A DNA stretch of 34,496 nt from JBBQDZ01 sp038237515. GTDB lineage: Bacteria; Actinomycetota; Thermoleophilia; Gaiellales; Gaiellaceae. The notes below the pieces were generated by a model. The model searched no databases. It was not told the DNA's origin and saw only the letters and a program-made list of their open reading frames with translations. Shown piece after piece: positions 7,047 through 15,196 of the stretch. The DNA lies in NCBI GenBank assembly GCA_038237515.1, contig JBBRYP010000052.1, positions 1-34,496 of the forward strand, given 5' to 3'. Every line of letters starts with the position of its first letter. The first letter of the stretch is position 1. A program made the translations under genes and the position numbers.

Positions 7047-8261
7047 TTACTTCACGAGCTGGAGCAGCTTGAACATCGGCAGGTACATGGAGAGAATGAT
7101 CACGCCGACCATGCAGCCGACGCCGATCATCATGATCGGCTCGATGATCGAGGTGAGGGACGTGATCGACGCGTCGACCTCGTCCTCGTAGAAGTCGGCG
7201 ATCTTCGAGAGCATCTTCTCGAGCTCGCCCGTCTCCTCCCCGATCTTGACCATGTGCCCCACCATGGGTGGAAAGACGGCGTTCTCGATCAGCGGCTGGG
7301 CGATCGGGACGCCCTCGTGGACGCGGTTGCGCACGTCCGCGAGCGCCTCCTCGACGACCCAGTTGCCCGCCGTGTTGCCCGTGATCTCGAGCGCCTTGAT
7401 GATGTCGACGCCGGCGGCGACGAGCGTCGAGAGCGTCCGCGAGAACCGGGCCATCGTCACCTTCAGGACGACGTCGCCGATCTTCATCGGAATGCGCAGC
7501 TTGATCCGGTCCCAAAGCTGGCGGCCCGACTCGGTCTTCTTGTACCTGCGCAGGCCGATCACCGTCGCGATCAGCAACGGGAAGATGATGAACCAGTCGT
7601 GCCGGAGAAGATCGGACACGGCGACCACCCACTGCGTGAGCGTCGGCAGTTGGCCGCCGAGCTGGGCGAAGATCTTCGTGAAGACCGGGACGAGGAACAT
7701 CAGCATCCCGATCAGAGTCAGCGTCGCGAAGACGAGGACGAGGGTCGGGTAGATCATCGCCCCCTTCACGCGCCGCTTGATCCGGGTCTCCTTCTCGATC
7801 TGGAAGGCGGCGCGGTCGAGCACCTGGTCGAGGATCCCGGCGGCCTCGCCCGCCTCGACCATGGCCACGTAGAGGCGGCTGAAGACCTTGGGATGCCGCG
7901 CCATGGCCTGCGAGAGCAGCGTGCCTCCCTCTACGTCCGTGCGCAGCTCCTGGACGACCGCGGCGAGAGTCGGATCCTCGGTCTGCTCCTCGAGGATCGC
8001 GAGCGCGGCGACGACGTTCAACCCGGCTTCGATCATCGTCGCGAACTGGCGGGAGAAGACCTGGAGCGCTTTCGGTTTGACGCCCTTGAAGACTCCCGCC
8101 GCAGCGCCCTTCTCTGCGCTGCCAGAGAGCTCCTCGAGCTTCTCCGGGAGGAGGCCGCGCGCACGCAACTGCTCGCGGGCGGCGTCGAGGCTCGGCGCCT
8201 GGAGCTCCCCGCTCGCCGGGAGGCCGAGCGCGTTGATCGCCGAGTACGAGTAGGCGGTCAC
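7047..8261 (-). CDS. pilC: PilC, type IV pilus inner-membrane platform protein
   Basis: A 404-residue T2SSF-family protein. The N-terminal cytoplasmic part (MTAYSYSAINALGLPASGEL) leads to the first T2SSF domain (FSRQFATMIEAGLNVVAALA, from about residue 69), a membrane stretch near 170-195 (TLVLVFATLTLIGMLMFLVP), a second stretch near 220, and the second T2SSF domain (RFSRTLSTLVAAGVDIIKAL). A last membrane helix near the C-terminus is MMIGVGCMVGVIILSMYLPM. PilC is the platform on which PilB and PilT act. It is the last large gene of the pilT-pilM-N-O-P operon and starts 2 nt after the preceding stop. Confidence 0.96.
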   Translation of the reverse strand: MTAYSYSAINALGLPASGELQAPSLDAAREQLRARGLLPEKLEELSGSAEKGAAAGVFKGVKPKALQVFSRQFATMIEAGLNVVAALAILEEQTEDPTLAAVVQELRTDVEGGTLLSQAMARHPKVFSRLYVAMVEAGEAAGILDQVLDRAAFQIEKETRIKRRVKGAMIYPTLVLVFATLTLIGMLMFLVPVFTKIFAQLGGQLPTLTQWVVAVSDLLRHDWFIIFPLLIATVIGLRRYKKTESGRQLWDRIKLRIPMKIGDVVLKVTMARFSRTLSTLVAAGVDIIKALEITGNTAGNWVVEEALADVRNRVHEGVPIAQPLIENAVFPPMVGHMVKIGEETGELEKMLSKIADFYEDEVDASITSLTSIIEPIMMIGVGCMVGVIILSMYLPMFKLLQLVK

Positions 8262-8263
8262 GG

Positions 8264-9295
8264 CTACGAGATGGAGACGAGCTTCAGCACGTAGCGTGTT
8301 CCGTCGGCGGTGTTCATCAGGGTCACCGTCGCGCCGAGCTTCAGCGGCACGGTCGGGGACCCGTCCTCCAGCGAGCCGCCTGCGATACCGATCTGAACGA
8401 CGTCGGCCTTGATCGAGACGAGACTGAAGACCGGCGTAGCCTTCGGGAACGGGCCACCGACCTGCACGACCTCCGGGACATCGTTGATCGAGATCGTGGC
8501 GGCGGTCGGTACCTTCGGCTTGGACGACGCCGGCGGGGCCGTCGCGGGTGGGGCCGTAACGGGCGGGGTGGTCACGGGCGGAGTCGTCGCAGGAGGTGCC
8601 GTGGGAGGCGGCGTCGCGGCGGGTGGCGTCGTCACCGGCGGTGTCGTCGCGGGCGGCTCCGAGATGGGCGGTGTCGTCGGCTCGGTCGACGGCGGGCTCG
8701 TCGAGGGCGGGCTGGTAGAGGGCGGACTGGTCGACGGCGGCGTCGTGTCCGAAGGAGTCGAGGCGGGCGGTGTGGCGCTGCCGCCGCCGCCCGGCGGGGT
8801 CGTCGAAGGCGGTCTGGGCGGCGTCGTGCCGCTACCGCTCGATCCAGCCGTCGGCTTCGTGCCGGAGCCCGCGCCCGGGGATCCGCTCGCTCCGGTGGGC
8901 GACTCCGAGCTCAGCTGCTGGACGAAGGGGTCCTTAGTCTTGAAGACGCTGAAGGTGACGAGCTGCCCCTCGCCGGGCGTCGGGGCCAGGTCCGGGGCGG
9001 CAAGCTTGGTCGAGCCGGTTCCGGCGTCTCCCGCGCCGGCGCCGGGCCCAGAGGCAGGGGCGCCACCGTTCGGAGGCACGCTGACCGGGGTGCCGCCGGT
9101 GGTCGCGGGAGGAGGTCCCGGCGCGGCCGGAGGCGGTGCGGCGGCGGGCGGCTTCGGGTGCAGGCCCTTGAGGGTGTGCGGGATCGACCACGCCATCAGC
9201 GGCACCAGGAGAACGGCAGTCGCGATGGCGATCACCTTCACGCGCTTCTGGCGCGCCGCAACTGGGTCGAAGCCGCGCTTCTTGACCGGCTTCAC
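8264..9295 (-). CDS. PilP-like Thr/Pro-rich membrane-anchored protein of the pilus operon
   Basis: A 343-residue protein with a short basic N-terminus, one membrane helix (VIAIATAVLLVPLMAWSIPH, about 21-40), then a long low-complexity stalk of about 200 residues rich in Pro, Thr, Ser and Ala with many TTPP/TSPP units (densest about 170-250). A compact C-terminal domain follows (from about 260: EVVQVGGPFPKATPVFSLVS ... LGATVTLMNTADGTRYVLKL). The position after pilO, the anchor and a small beta-rich C-terminal domain fit the PilP/GspC slot, but the sequence is diverged. In a monoderm without secretin the stalk may span the wall. It overlaps the pilO stop by 4 bp. Confidence 0.72.
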   Translation of the reverse strand: MKPVKKRGFDPVAARQKRVKVIAIATAVLLVPLMAWSIPHTLKGLHPKPPAAAPPPAAPGPPPATTGGTPVSVPPNGGAPASGPGAGAGDAGTGSTKLAAPDLAPTPGEGQLVTFSVFKTKDPFVQQLSSESPTGASGSPGAGSGTKPTAGSSGSGTTPPRPPSTTPPGGGGSATPPASTPSDTTPPSTSPPSTSPPSTSPPSTEPTTPPISEPPATTPPVTTPPAATPPPTAPPATTPPVTTPPVTAPPATAPPASSKPKVPTAATISINDVPEVVQVGGPFPKATPVFSLVSIKADVVQIGIAGGSLEDGSPTVPLKLGATVTLMNTADGTRYVLKLVSIS

Positions 9296-10002
9296 GGCGA
9301 CACCCCCGCGGCGACGGTTGCGCCGGCCGGGGCCGGAGAGGTCGTCGCCGGCGTCGTCCCGGTCGTGGCGGGGGTCGTGGTCGCGCCCGTCGAGGACGGG
9401 GCGGGAGCCGAGCCGTCGGTCGGCGCCGGCACGCCTCCGTAGACGAACGCGTCGATGGTGAGGGAGGCCTGGATGTCGGGGAAGTGCTTCTCGCCCTCGA
9501 TGTAGGCGAGCGAGTCGACGGTGAACAGGCGACCGCGACTGTCGAGCTCGCCGTGACGCACGTCGACGAGGTTGCGCAGGCGGTAGAGGAAGTCGGAGAG
9601 GTCGTAGTAGTTCCCGTCGAAGACGAGGTCGATCGGGGCGATCTGATACCCCGACAGCGTCACCGCCGCGTGCGGCGTGATCGACTTGAACGTCACGCCT
9701 GTGTCGGTAGCGACTCGGTTCAGCTGCAGGAGGATGCCCGGCATGTCGAGGTCGTCCGGCATCGCCTTTGTGAGCCGAAAGAGGTCGGCCACCCGGATCT
9801 TCTGCTGGGAGCTCGTCGGCCGGGCCGCCTCCCGTGCCTGCGCGATCGCCACCAGCGTCTGGTCGACCTCTTCCTGGATGCTGGCCGCCTTCTTCTTCTG
9901 CGGTGAGATCAGCGCCAGGTAGCCGACGAGCGCGAGCAGGATCAGGCCGGCGACGAGACCAACCGGCAATGTCCAGCGCGGCAGATTCTTCTTCTTCTTC
10001 AC
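9292..10002 (-). CDS. pilO: PilO-like alignment-complex protein
   Basis: A 236-residue bitopic protein with a basic start MKKKKNLPRW, a helix LPVGLVAGLILLALVGYLAL (about 12-31) and a coiled-coil-like stretch (SIQEEVDQTLVAIAQAREAA). A ferredoxin-like periplasmic-type domain follows (MPGILLQLNRVATDTGVTFK ... GNYYDLSDFLYRLRNLVDVR), matching PilO. A Thr/Pro/Ala tail ends it. PilO pairs with PilN to link PilM to the envelope part of the machine. It overlaps pilN upstream and the PilP-like gene downstream by 4 bp each. Confidence 0.9.
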   Translation of the reverse strand: MKKKKNLPRWTLPVGLVAGLILLALVGYLALISPQKKKAASIQEEVDQTLVAIAQAREAARPTSSQQKIRVADLFRLTKAMPDDLDMPGILLQLNRVATDTGVTFKSITPHAAVTLSGYQIAPIDLVFDGNYYDLSDFLYRLRNLVDVRHGELDSRGRLFTVDSLAYIEGEKHFPDIQASLTIDAFVYGGVPAPTDGSAPAPSSTGATTTPATTGTTPATTSPAPAGATVAAGVSP

Positions 10003-10622
10003 GACGCGCCCGCCGCCGGTCGCAGCTCAGCGCTGATCGAGAACTGGACGACGTCCTGGTTCTGCAGCATCGTCAGCTGGCTGCTCTGGAGGGTGACGCT
10101 CCCGAGCTCGGGCACGACCTCGAGGCGAGCGAGAAGGCGCGCGACGCCGTCATGCGAATAGGTGTAGCCCTCCATCGTGAACTGGGCCGGCGCCGCCACG
10201 GCGATGGGCGGGGCACCGGGCGTGGACACGGGGGTGGTCGCTGAGAGGGAGGTGGGCGCCTTCGCGTTCAGGTTCTGCAGCCAGACGTCGTCCGGCAGCA
10301 CGGAGGACAGCTCGCGGAGCAGGCGGTCCCAGGCGACTCGCGCTCGGAGGACTCCCGAGAGCGCCACGACCCGCGCTCCCCGCTCGGCGACGAGACGGCC
10401 GTCGTCGACGGACTGCGGCTTGGGCTTCGGCAACGCCGCAAGCTCGTCCCTCACGGTCCTGAGGTCGGCGCGCCGGGCCGACACCACCGAGTGCTCGTGC
10501 ACGTAGCCGGCGGCGATGAGCATCGTCAGCGCGGTCGCCGACGAGGCACCCGCGAGCGCGACGCGGTTGACGGGCGCGCGACTCTTGGCCTGATCGGACG
10601 GGAGGAGGTTGACCGCGCGCAC
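9999..10622 (-). CDS. pilN: PilN-like alignment-complex protein
   Basis: A 207-residue protein that opens with the PilN hallmark: a short cytoplasmic N-terminus MRAVNLLPSDQAKSRAP, the NLLP motif that docks in PilM. A membrane helix (about 21-41) follows, then a coiled-coil-like region (VSARRADLRTVRDELAALPK) and the Fimbrial-assembly domain (RVAWDRLLRELSSVLPDDVW, then LQNLNAK). It starts with GTG immediately after the pilM stop. NLLP together with the gene order makes the assignment firm. Confidence 0.93.
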   Translation of the reverse strand: MRAVNLLPSDQAKSRAPVNRVALAGASSATALTMLIAAGYVHEHSVVSARRADLRTVRDELAALPKPKPQSVDDGRLVAERGARVVALSGVLRARVAWDRLLRELSSVLPDDVWLQNLNAKAPTSLSATTPVSTPGAPPIAVAAPAQFTMEGYTYSHDGVARLLARLEVVPELGSVTLQSSQLTMLQNQDVVQFSISAELRPAAGAS

Positions 10623-12908
10623 CTAGACCTCGATCCCCAACCCGATCGCTGCGGCGAGCGAGCCGACGGGCTCGTCCTGCTTGATCTTCTTCCCGAGCTT
10701 GACGCGCCCGAGCGGATCGCCGACGCGCACCTGCACGCCGATCAGCCGTTCGAGCTCCGCGGCGAACCCGGGGAGCTGCGTCGTTCCGCCAGTGAGGACG
10801 ATCTCGCCGATGCTGAGAGACTCGGGCTGGCTCTGGTAGAAGCGCAGAGAGGAAACGAGGTCTCGTGCGAACGATTCGAGCTGACGCTTCACCGCCTCCC
10901 GCACTACCACGAACTTCTCGGGCGAGACTCCAGCGGGCACGACAGAGGAGTCGGCAAGAGAGAGACCTCGCTTGATGCCTTCCGCCTCCGAGGGGACGAG
11001 ATCGAGAATGTGGGCGATCGCGACGTTCAGAGCCGACCCGCCCCAGTCGAGCACGCGCGTGAACTGGCAGACCTCGCCATCCGAGACGGCGAAGGTCGAA
11101 CGGTCGTGGCCGACGGACACGACGACCAGGCCGGCGCCCGCAAGCTGGGGCCGCGACTCGCTCGCCCCGAGCGAGCGGAGAAGCGCGAATGCCTCGAGAT
11201 CGATCCCGAGGAGCTTGAGCCCGGCCTTGCGGCACGCGGCAACGTAGCGCTCGACCAGGTCGCGGTAGGCGACCACGAGGACGACCTTGTAGACTTTTTG
11301 ACCCTCCGCCGTGATCGACTCCTCCACGGTCTGGAAGTCGAGGACAGCCTCGTCGAGCGGAATCGGGAGGACCTCCTGGGCCCGGAAGCGGATCGCGTTC
11401 CGGAGCTGGTGGACGTCTGGGATCCCCTCGATCTCGAGCACGCGAACCCCGATGCGGTTGTTCGAGATCCCGAGGCGGATGCCGCGCTTGGGCAGGCGAT
11501 GGCGGCGAAAGAATCCCTTCAACGCCGTCGCGAGCAGGTCGACCTCGCGCAGCTCGCCGCCCACGACGATTCCCGGCTGGAGCGGCTGCCGCGCGACCTG
11601 CACGAGCTCCGCCTTGCCGTTGTTCGAGACGTGGGCCGCGGCTATCTGAGACGCGCCGATCTTCAGCCCGACGACGTTCTTGACCTTGTGAGCGCCGCGC
11701 GCTCGCTTCGTCTTGCCGTTCGACTGCTGGTCGACGTTAGGAGACCGCTTCGTCTCCGGGCGGCGCAGGAAGGAGAAGCTCTGTCGCTTGGCGGGGCGCG
11801 GCGCGGAAGGCTTAGAGGTGTGTTCCTCGGGGGCGACGATTGGAGGGGCGACGGCAGCGGCAGGCACCGGCTCGACCGGGGGGACGGACGCCAGCACGAG
11901 CGTCGGCTGCTCGGCTGCGGTAGCCGCGGCCTCCTCGGGCAGCGCCTCTTCTTCGAGCTCGGGTGAAAGCTCCGCCTCGTCCGGAGCGGACCTCGCTGGA
12001 GCCATGCCGGCTGCGGGAGCTGCCGCCGCCGCCCCGACGTTCGGCCGAGCAGCGCTCGAGTCGAGCGGGGAGACGTCGACCTGCGGGTCCCGAGCGGCCG
12101 GCGCGCCCTCGGCGGGAACCGGCATCGTCAGAACGGCGGGCTCCACGGCGCGCGCGGGTTCCTCCACCGGCTGCGAATCGTGCTCCGGAGTGCGGCTCTC
12201 GCTGCGACTGCGACCGAGCGAAACCTCCTTCTTCCACCACGGAGCCCTGGGCGTGGCCTGCTCGGGCTCGAGCGGCGCGGAGGCGACGTCCGAGCCGTGC
12301 ACCGGCACCCTCTTCCTTCCGAGGGAGAGTTCCTGCTTCCACCAGCGCGACTTCCGCGCGGAGTGCTCAACGGCCGACACAGCGGTGACGACCTGAGGGG
12401 CCGGCTCCTTCTTTCGCCCGAACGGGACGCCCTTCTTCCACCAAGGCGCCTGCGGTGCGGGGGGCGCGATGGCTGACGCCTCGCCCGCCGCCGTGAGCTC
12501 CGACCCCTTCTTGCGCCGAACCGAGATGTCCTTCTTCCACCAGGGCGGCTTCGACCCGATGGACTGCGCGGCGCGCTCCTCCGCGACCGCGTGCTCCGCC
12601 GCGGGTTGCTTACCACCCCGGCGAAACGAGAGCTTTCTCTTCCAGAGAGACGTCTTCGCTCTGCTGTCGGCAGGGGCGGCGTCCGCAGAGATCACCGCAG
12701 GAGATGGCGGGGACGGCTTGAGGAAGACTCCGGCTTCGGCGAGCTCGACGTAGGTCTTCGGCTTGCGCCGGATTCGCAGGTCCCGCTTCCACCAGGGCTT
12801 CCGATCGGTGGGGCGGCTTGCCGCCTCCGGCGAGAGCAGCCCTGCCCGCGGCTTGCGGCGAAACGGAACGAGGTCCGAGAAATGCAGCTCCTTCTTGAAG
12901 TCGACCAT
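10623..12908 (-). CDS. pilM: PilM with a very long repeat-bearing N-terminal extension
   Basis: The C-terminal part, from about residue 409 (KNVVGLKIGASQIAAAHVS), is a full actin-like PilM: GVRVLEIEGIPDVHQLRNAI, FRAQEVLPIPLDEAVLDFQT, VVVSVGHDRSTFAVSDG and IVLTGGTTQLPGFAAELER, about 350 residues as usual. In front of it lie about 400 extra residues. Residues 1-240 carry repeats of the form W-W-K-K-x5-R-R-K, for example PWWKRDLRIRRK (38), PWWKKDISVRRKK (122), PWWKKGVPFGRKK (155), RWWKQELSLGRKR (188) and PWWKKEVSLGRSR (223). Residues 240-400 are an Ala/Pro/Glu-rich linker. PilM is cytoplasmic, binds the PilN tail and couples to the motor ATPases. The frame is continuous and no later start has a better ribosome site: GGAG lies 7 nt before ATG 12908. 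Confidence 0.95.
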   Translation of the reverse strand: MVDFKKELHFSDLVPFRRKPRAGLLSPEAASRPTDRKPWWKRDLRIRRKPKTYVELAEAGVFLKPSPPSPAVISADAAPADSRAKTSLWKRKLSFRRGGKQPAAEHAVAEERAAQSIGSKPPWWKKDISVRRKKGSELTAAGEASAIAPPAPQAPWWKKGVPFGRKKEPAPQVVTAVSAVEHSARKSRWWKQELSLGRKRVPVHGSDVASAPLEPEQATPRAPWWKKEVSLGRSRSESRTPEHDSQPVEEPARAVEPAVLTMPVPAEGAPAARDPQVDVSPLDSSAARPNVGAAAAAPAAGMAPARSAPDEAELSPELEEEALPEEAAATAAEQPTLVLASVPPVEPVPAAAVAPPIVAPEEHTSKPSAPRPAKRQSFSFLRRPETKRSPNVDQQSNGKTKRARGAHKVKNVVGLKIGASQIAAAHVSNNGKAELVQVARQPLQPGIVVGGELREVDLLATALKGFFRRHRLPKRGIRLGISNNRIGVRVLEIEGIPDVHQLRNAIRFRAQEVLPIPLDEAVLDFQTVEESITAEGQKVYKVVLVVAYRDLVERYVAACRKAGLKLLGIDLEAFALLRSLGASESRPQLAGAGLVVVSVGHDRSTFAVSDGEVCQFTRVLDWGGSALNVAIAHILDLVPSEAEGIKRGLSLADSSVVPAGVSPEKFVVVREAVKRQLESFARDLVSSLRFYQSQPESLSIGEIVLTGGTTQLPGFAAELERLIGVQVRVGDPLGRVKLGKKIKQDEPVGSLAAAIGLGIEV
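12204..12899 (-). repeat. WWK...RR protein repeats in the PilM extension
   Basis: At least six basic-aromatic motifs occur in residues 38-235, five at about 33-35 residue spacing (123, 156, 189, 224 for the Trp-Lys core, with 89 earlier) and weaker versions at 4-19 (FKKELHFSDLVPFRRK) and 374-383. Between them lie Ala/Pro/Glu linkers. The DNA shows it as recurrent CTTCTTCCACCA on the plus strand. Repeats this regular suggest selection for a multivalent surface. Confidence 0.85.
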
Positions 12909-12911
12909 CCG

Positions 12912-14057
12912 TCAGCTCCCCGCCACCCGTAGGGCCGGCAACGAGTCGCCTGCGCTGGAGCCCTGCGCGGTCGCGACGTTGCCGCGCTCGAGGAGCGCTG
13001 CGAGCTGATCGGGCCGACTAGAGCAGGTGAGGGCGACCTCGCGGGAGATCATCCCGCGTTTGTGGAGGTCGGTCAGCGACTGCTCCATTGTCTGCATACC
13101 ACGGCGGGTCCCGGTCTGCATGATCGTGTAGATCTGCTCGATCTTTCCCTGGCGGATCAGGTTCCGGGTAGCGTCGTCCGGCAGGAGGATCTCTGTCGCC
13201 GGTGTGCGGCCCGTGCCGTCCGCGGTGGGGAGGAGCGCCTGCGTGACGACTCCCTCGAGCGTCGCGGCGAGCTGAGCGCGAACCTGCTGCTGCTGCTCGG
13301 CCGGGAAGACGTCGATGACGCGGTCGATCGTGCCCGGCGCGTTCTGGGTGTGAAGGGTCGCGAAGACGAGATGGCCGGTCTCGGCGGCGGTGAGCGCAGT
13401 CGAGATCGTCTCGAGGTCGCGCATCTCGCCGAGGAGGATGACGTCGGGATCCTGCCGGAGGGCGGCGCGAAGTCCTTGGGCGAAATCGATCGCGTCGGTG
13501 CCGATCTCGCGCTGGTTGACGATTCCCTTCTTGTGCCAGTGCACGAACTCGATCGGATCCTCGATCGTGAGGATGTGGTCGGCCCGTGTGCGGTTGATCT
13601 CGTCGATGATCGCGGCGAGCGTCGTAGACTTCCCCGAGCCCGTCGGGCCGGTGACGAGGACGAGACCGCGGGGCTTCTGGGCGAGCGAGCGCAGGCTCGT
13701 CGGCATGCCGAGCTCCTCGAGCGTCTTCAGCTGCTCGGGGATGAGGCGAAACGCGGCCCCCAGGCTGCGCCTCTGGAAATAGACGTTGACGCGGAAGCGG
13801 CCCATCCCGGGCAGCGCGTGCGAGAGGTCGATCTGGCGCTTGATCTCGAGGTCCTTCTGCTGCTCCGTTGAGATGATCCGGTAGACGAGCTCGCGCGTGT
13901 CCGTCGGGGAGAGCTTCGGGAAGTCCTCGAGGCGCTCGAGCTTGCCGCGCACCCGGACGATCGGCTTCGCCCCGACGCTGATGTGCAGGTCGGAAGCGTT
14001 CTGCATGACGACTGCCGAGAGAAGTTCGTCGATCGAGAAAGAAAGCGTGTTTTCCAT
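12912..14057 (-). CDS. pilT: PilT, type IV pilus retraction ATPase
   Basis: The 381-residue hexameric ATPase drives pilus retraction. Motifs: an N-terminal PAS-like domain (MQNASDLHISVGAKPIVRVR), Walker A GPTGSGKST (137-145), the Asp box around HILTIEDPIEF (161-171), Walker B DPDVILLGEMRD (203-214) and the His box TGHLVFATLHT (227-237). NRTRADHILTIEDPIEFVHW is a PilT signature. The frame extends further upstream, but ATG 14057 starts at the family N-terminus, has GAGG just upstream, and sits 14 nt behind a sigma-28-type promoter. It heads the operon pilT-M-N-O-P-C; pilM starts 3 nt after its stop. Confidence 0.95.
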   Translation of the reverse strand: MENTLSFSIDELLSAVVMQNASDLHISVGAKPIVRVRGKLERLEDFPKLSPTDTRELVYRIISTEQQKDLEIKRQIDLSHALPGMGRFRVNVYFQRRSLGAAFRLIPEQLKTLEELGMPTSLRSLAQKPRGLVLVTGPTGSGKSTTLAAIIDEINRTRADHILTIEDPIEFVHWHKKGIVNQREIGTDAIDFAQGLRAALRQDPDVILLGEMRDLETISTALTAAETGHLVFATLHTQNAPGTIDRVIDVFPAEQQQQVRAQLAATLEGVVTQALLPTADGTGRTPATEILLPDDATRNLIRQGKIEQIYTIMQTGTRRGMQTMEQSLTDLHKRGMISREVALTCSSRPDQLAALLERGNVATAQGSSAGDSLPALRVAGS

Positions 14058-14071
14058 ATCCCTCGGGCGGG

Positions 14072-14099
14072 CTATCGGCAAGGGCGCGAGGTTCCTTGA
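14072..14099 (-). promoter_or_regulatory. Sigma-28-type promoter of the pilT-M-N-O-P-C operon
   Basis: On the minus strand: TCAA (14099-14096), 16 nt, GCCGATAG (14079-14072). This matches the FliA/SigD/WhiG pattern TAAA-N15-GCCGATAA closely in the -10 and in spacing. Expected transcription start is about 14065, 8 nt before the pilT ATG. Confidence 0.68.
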
Positions 14100-14151
14100 G
14101 TCGTCGCTCGATGCGGCCGGCACGCCGCTACCGCCCGCCTCCTCGCGCAAG

Positions 14152-14178
14152 TAAAGCTCTGCCGCCGCCTGCCGATAG
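14152..14178 (+). promoter_or_regulatory. Sigma-28-type promoter of the gene at 14186
   Basis: TAAA (14152-14155), 15 nt, GCCGATAG (14171-14178): a near-perfect FliA/SigD/WhiG site with exact spacing. It points away from the pilT promoter about 50 bp to the left. The -10 box ends 7 nt before ATG 14186, so the mRNA should be leaderless or nearly so. Confidence 0.75.
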
Positions 14179-14185
14179 AGCAGGC

Positions 14186-14785
14186 ATGAACCTGACAGTC
14201 TCCCCTCAGATCCGCCTCGTCGCCCTCGCCGGCTTCGTCGCGGCGCTCGCGCTCGCCGCAGGGATGATCCTCCTCAACGGCCAGCGCCACAGCGCGGCCG
14301 CGCCGGCAGCCGTCAAGCCGGTTCACGCGCGCGCGGGCGCGCGAGGCGGAACCTTCTCCGGCGGCAAGGTCTCCACGCCCACGGGCACGCGCACAGCCGC
14401 CCCGGGTGCACCTGCAAAGCCCGTCGCGAAGCCTCCGAACCAGGCCGTTCTCGCAGCGGTACGTGCCGGCCTTCCGCCTCGCGTGGCAAAGGCCTTCGGC
14501 GCCCACCGAACCGTCGTGCTCAGCCTGTACGCGCCGAACTCGCAGGTCGATCAGCTCGCCGTGCACGAGGCTTCTACGGGAGCCGCGCTCGGGAAGGCCA
14601 CGTTCGTCCGAATCGACGTCACCCGCGGTCGCGAGAAGGAGCTCAGGATGCTCGCCTCCAACCTCGGCGCGCTCGAGGCGCCCGCGGTCCTCGTCTTTGA
14701 GCCCGGAGCCGCACTCTTCGTGCGTCTCACAGGCTTCGCCGACCACGAGCTGGTCGCGCAGGCCGCCCTGAACGCCGCGTCGTGA
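14186..14785 (+). CDS. Membrane-anchored thioredoxin-fold-like protein
   Basis: A 199-residue protein with one N-terminal membrane helix (IRLVALAGFVAALALAAGMI, about 8-27) and a Thr/Gly/Pro-rich linker. A C-terminal domain of about 100 residues follows (VVLSLYAPNSQVDQLAVHEA ... FVRIDVTRGREKELRMLASN ... APAVLVFEPGAALFVRLTGF). The strand order and the APAVLVF turn resemble a thioredoxin fold, but there is no CxxC, so no redox activity is expected. It is divergent to pilT and has its own sigma-28-type promoter, so it probably belongs to the pilus regulon. The stop overlaps the next GTG (GTGA). Confidence 0.7.
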   Translation: MNLTVSPQIRLVALAGFVAALALAAGMILLNGQRHSAAAPAAVKPVHARAGARGGTFSGGKVSTPTGTRTAAPGAPAKPVAKPPNQAVLAAVRAGLPPRVAKAFGAHRTVVLSLYAPNSQVDQLAVHEASTGAALGKATFVRIDVTRGREKELRMLASNLGALEAPAVLVFEPGAALFVRLTGFADHELVAQAALNAAS

Positions 14786-15117
14786 CCGAGGGCGCTCCGG
14801 AGTCCCCCGGTTTCGCCGGGACTCCGGAGGTTCCGACCAGCGCTTCGCTCACCCGCGCCGCCGCACCGGAGGCCTCCTCTCCGGCAGCCGACGTCCTCGT
14901 CCGCCACATCCGCAGGCACGGCCGCGTGATCGCCATCGTCCGCGCAGTCGGCCTGGCCGACGCCTGCGTGGTCGCCGCCGAGGTCTTCCCGGAGGGCGCG
15001 GTCGAGCCGTCGAAGCTCCCGCCCTACCCCTTCGGCGACTGGCACCGAGCGACCGCGTTCGTGCAGGAGGCCGCAGCCGCGTTCCTCTACCTCGGCTGCG
15101 AGGTGACGGACGCGTAG
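14782..15117 (+). CDS. Hypothetical protein, 111 aa, coupled to the thioredoxin-like gene
   Basis: It starts at GTG 14782, overlapping the upstream stop by 4 bp. The first 35 residues are Pro/Ala/Ser-rich and include the codons of a strong DNA inverted repeat. The remainder looks folded: VLVRHIRRHGRVIAIVRAVG, then LADACVVAAEVFPEG, then PYPFGDWHRATAFVQEAAAA ending with FLYLGCEVTDA. No family is recognised. No later in-frame ATG/GTG gives a good start except a GTG within RHGRVIAIV. It faces pilB, with 79 nt between the stops. Confidence 0.6.
   Translation: MTEGAPESPGFAGTPEVPTSASLTRAAAPEASSPAADVLVRHIRRHGRVIAIVRAVGLADACVVAAEVFPEGAVEPSKLPPYPFGDWHRATAFVQEAAAAFLYLGCEVTDA
14795..14829. repeat. Perfect 12-bp inverted repeat inside the start of a CDS
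   Basis: CTCCGGAGTCCC (14795-14806) pairs exactly with GGGACTCCGGAG (14818-14829) around an 11-nt loop that itself holds CCGG/CCGG. It starts 10 nt after the stop of the thioredoxin-like gene and lies in codons 5-16 of the following frame. There is no T-tract. It could stop transcription, protect the upstream mRNA end, or hide the ribosome site of the downstream gene. Confidence 0.55.
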
Positions 15118-15196
15118 GGTGGCTGCGCCCTCCACGGGGCGAGGCGGGCGGCTCGACGGCGCAAGGCCGCACCCGGACGGCGAGCCGATTCCGTCC

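Noticed and set aside
7254..8294. 346-aa plus-strand frame opposite pilC
   Set aside because: Shadow of pilC on the other strand with Asp/Arg/Glu-rich composition.
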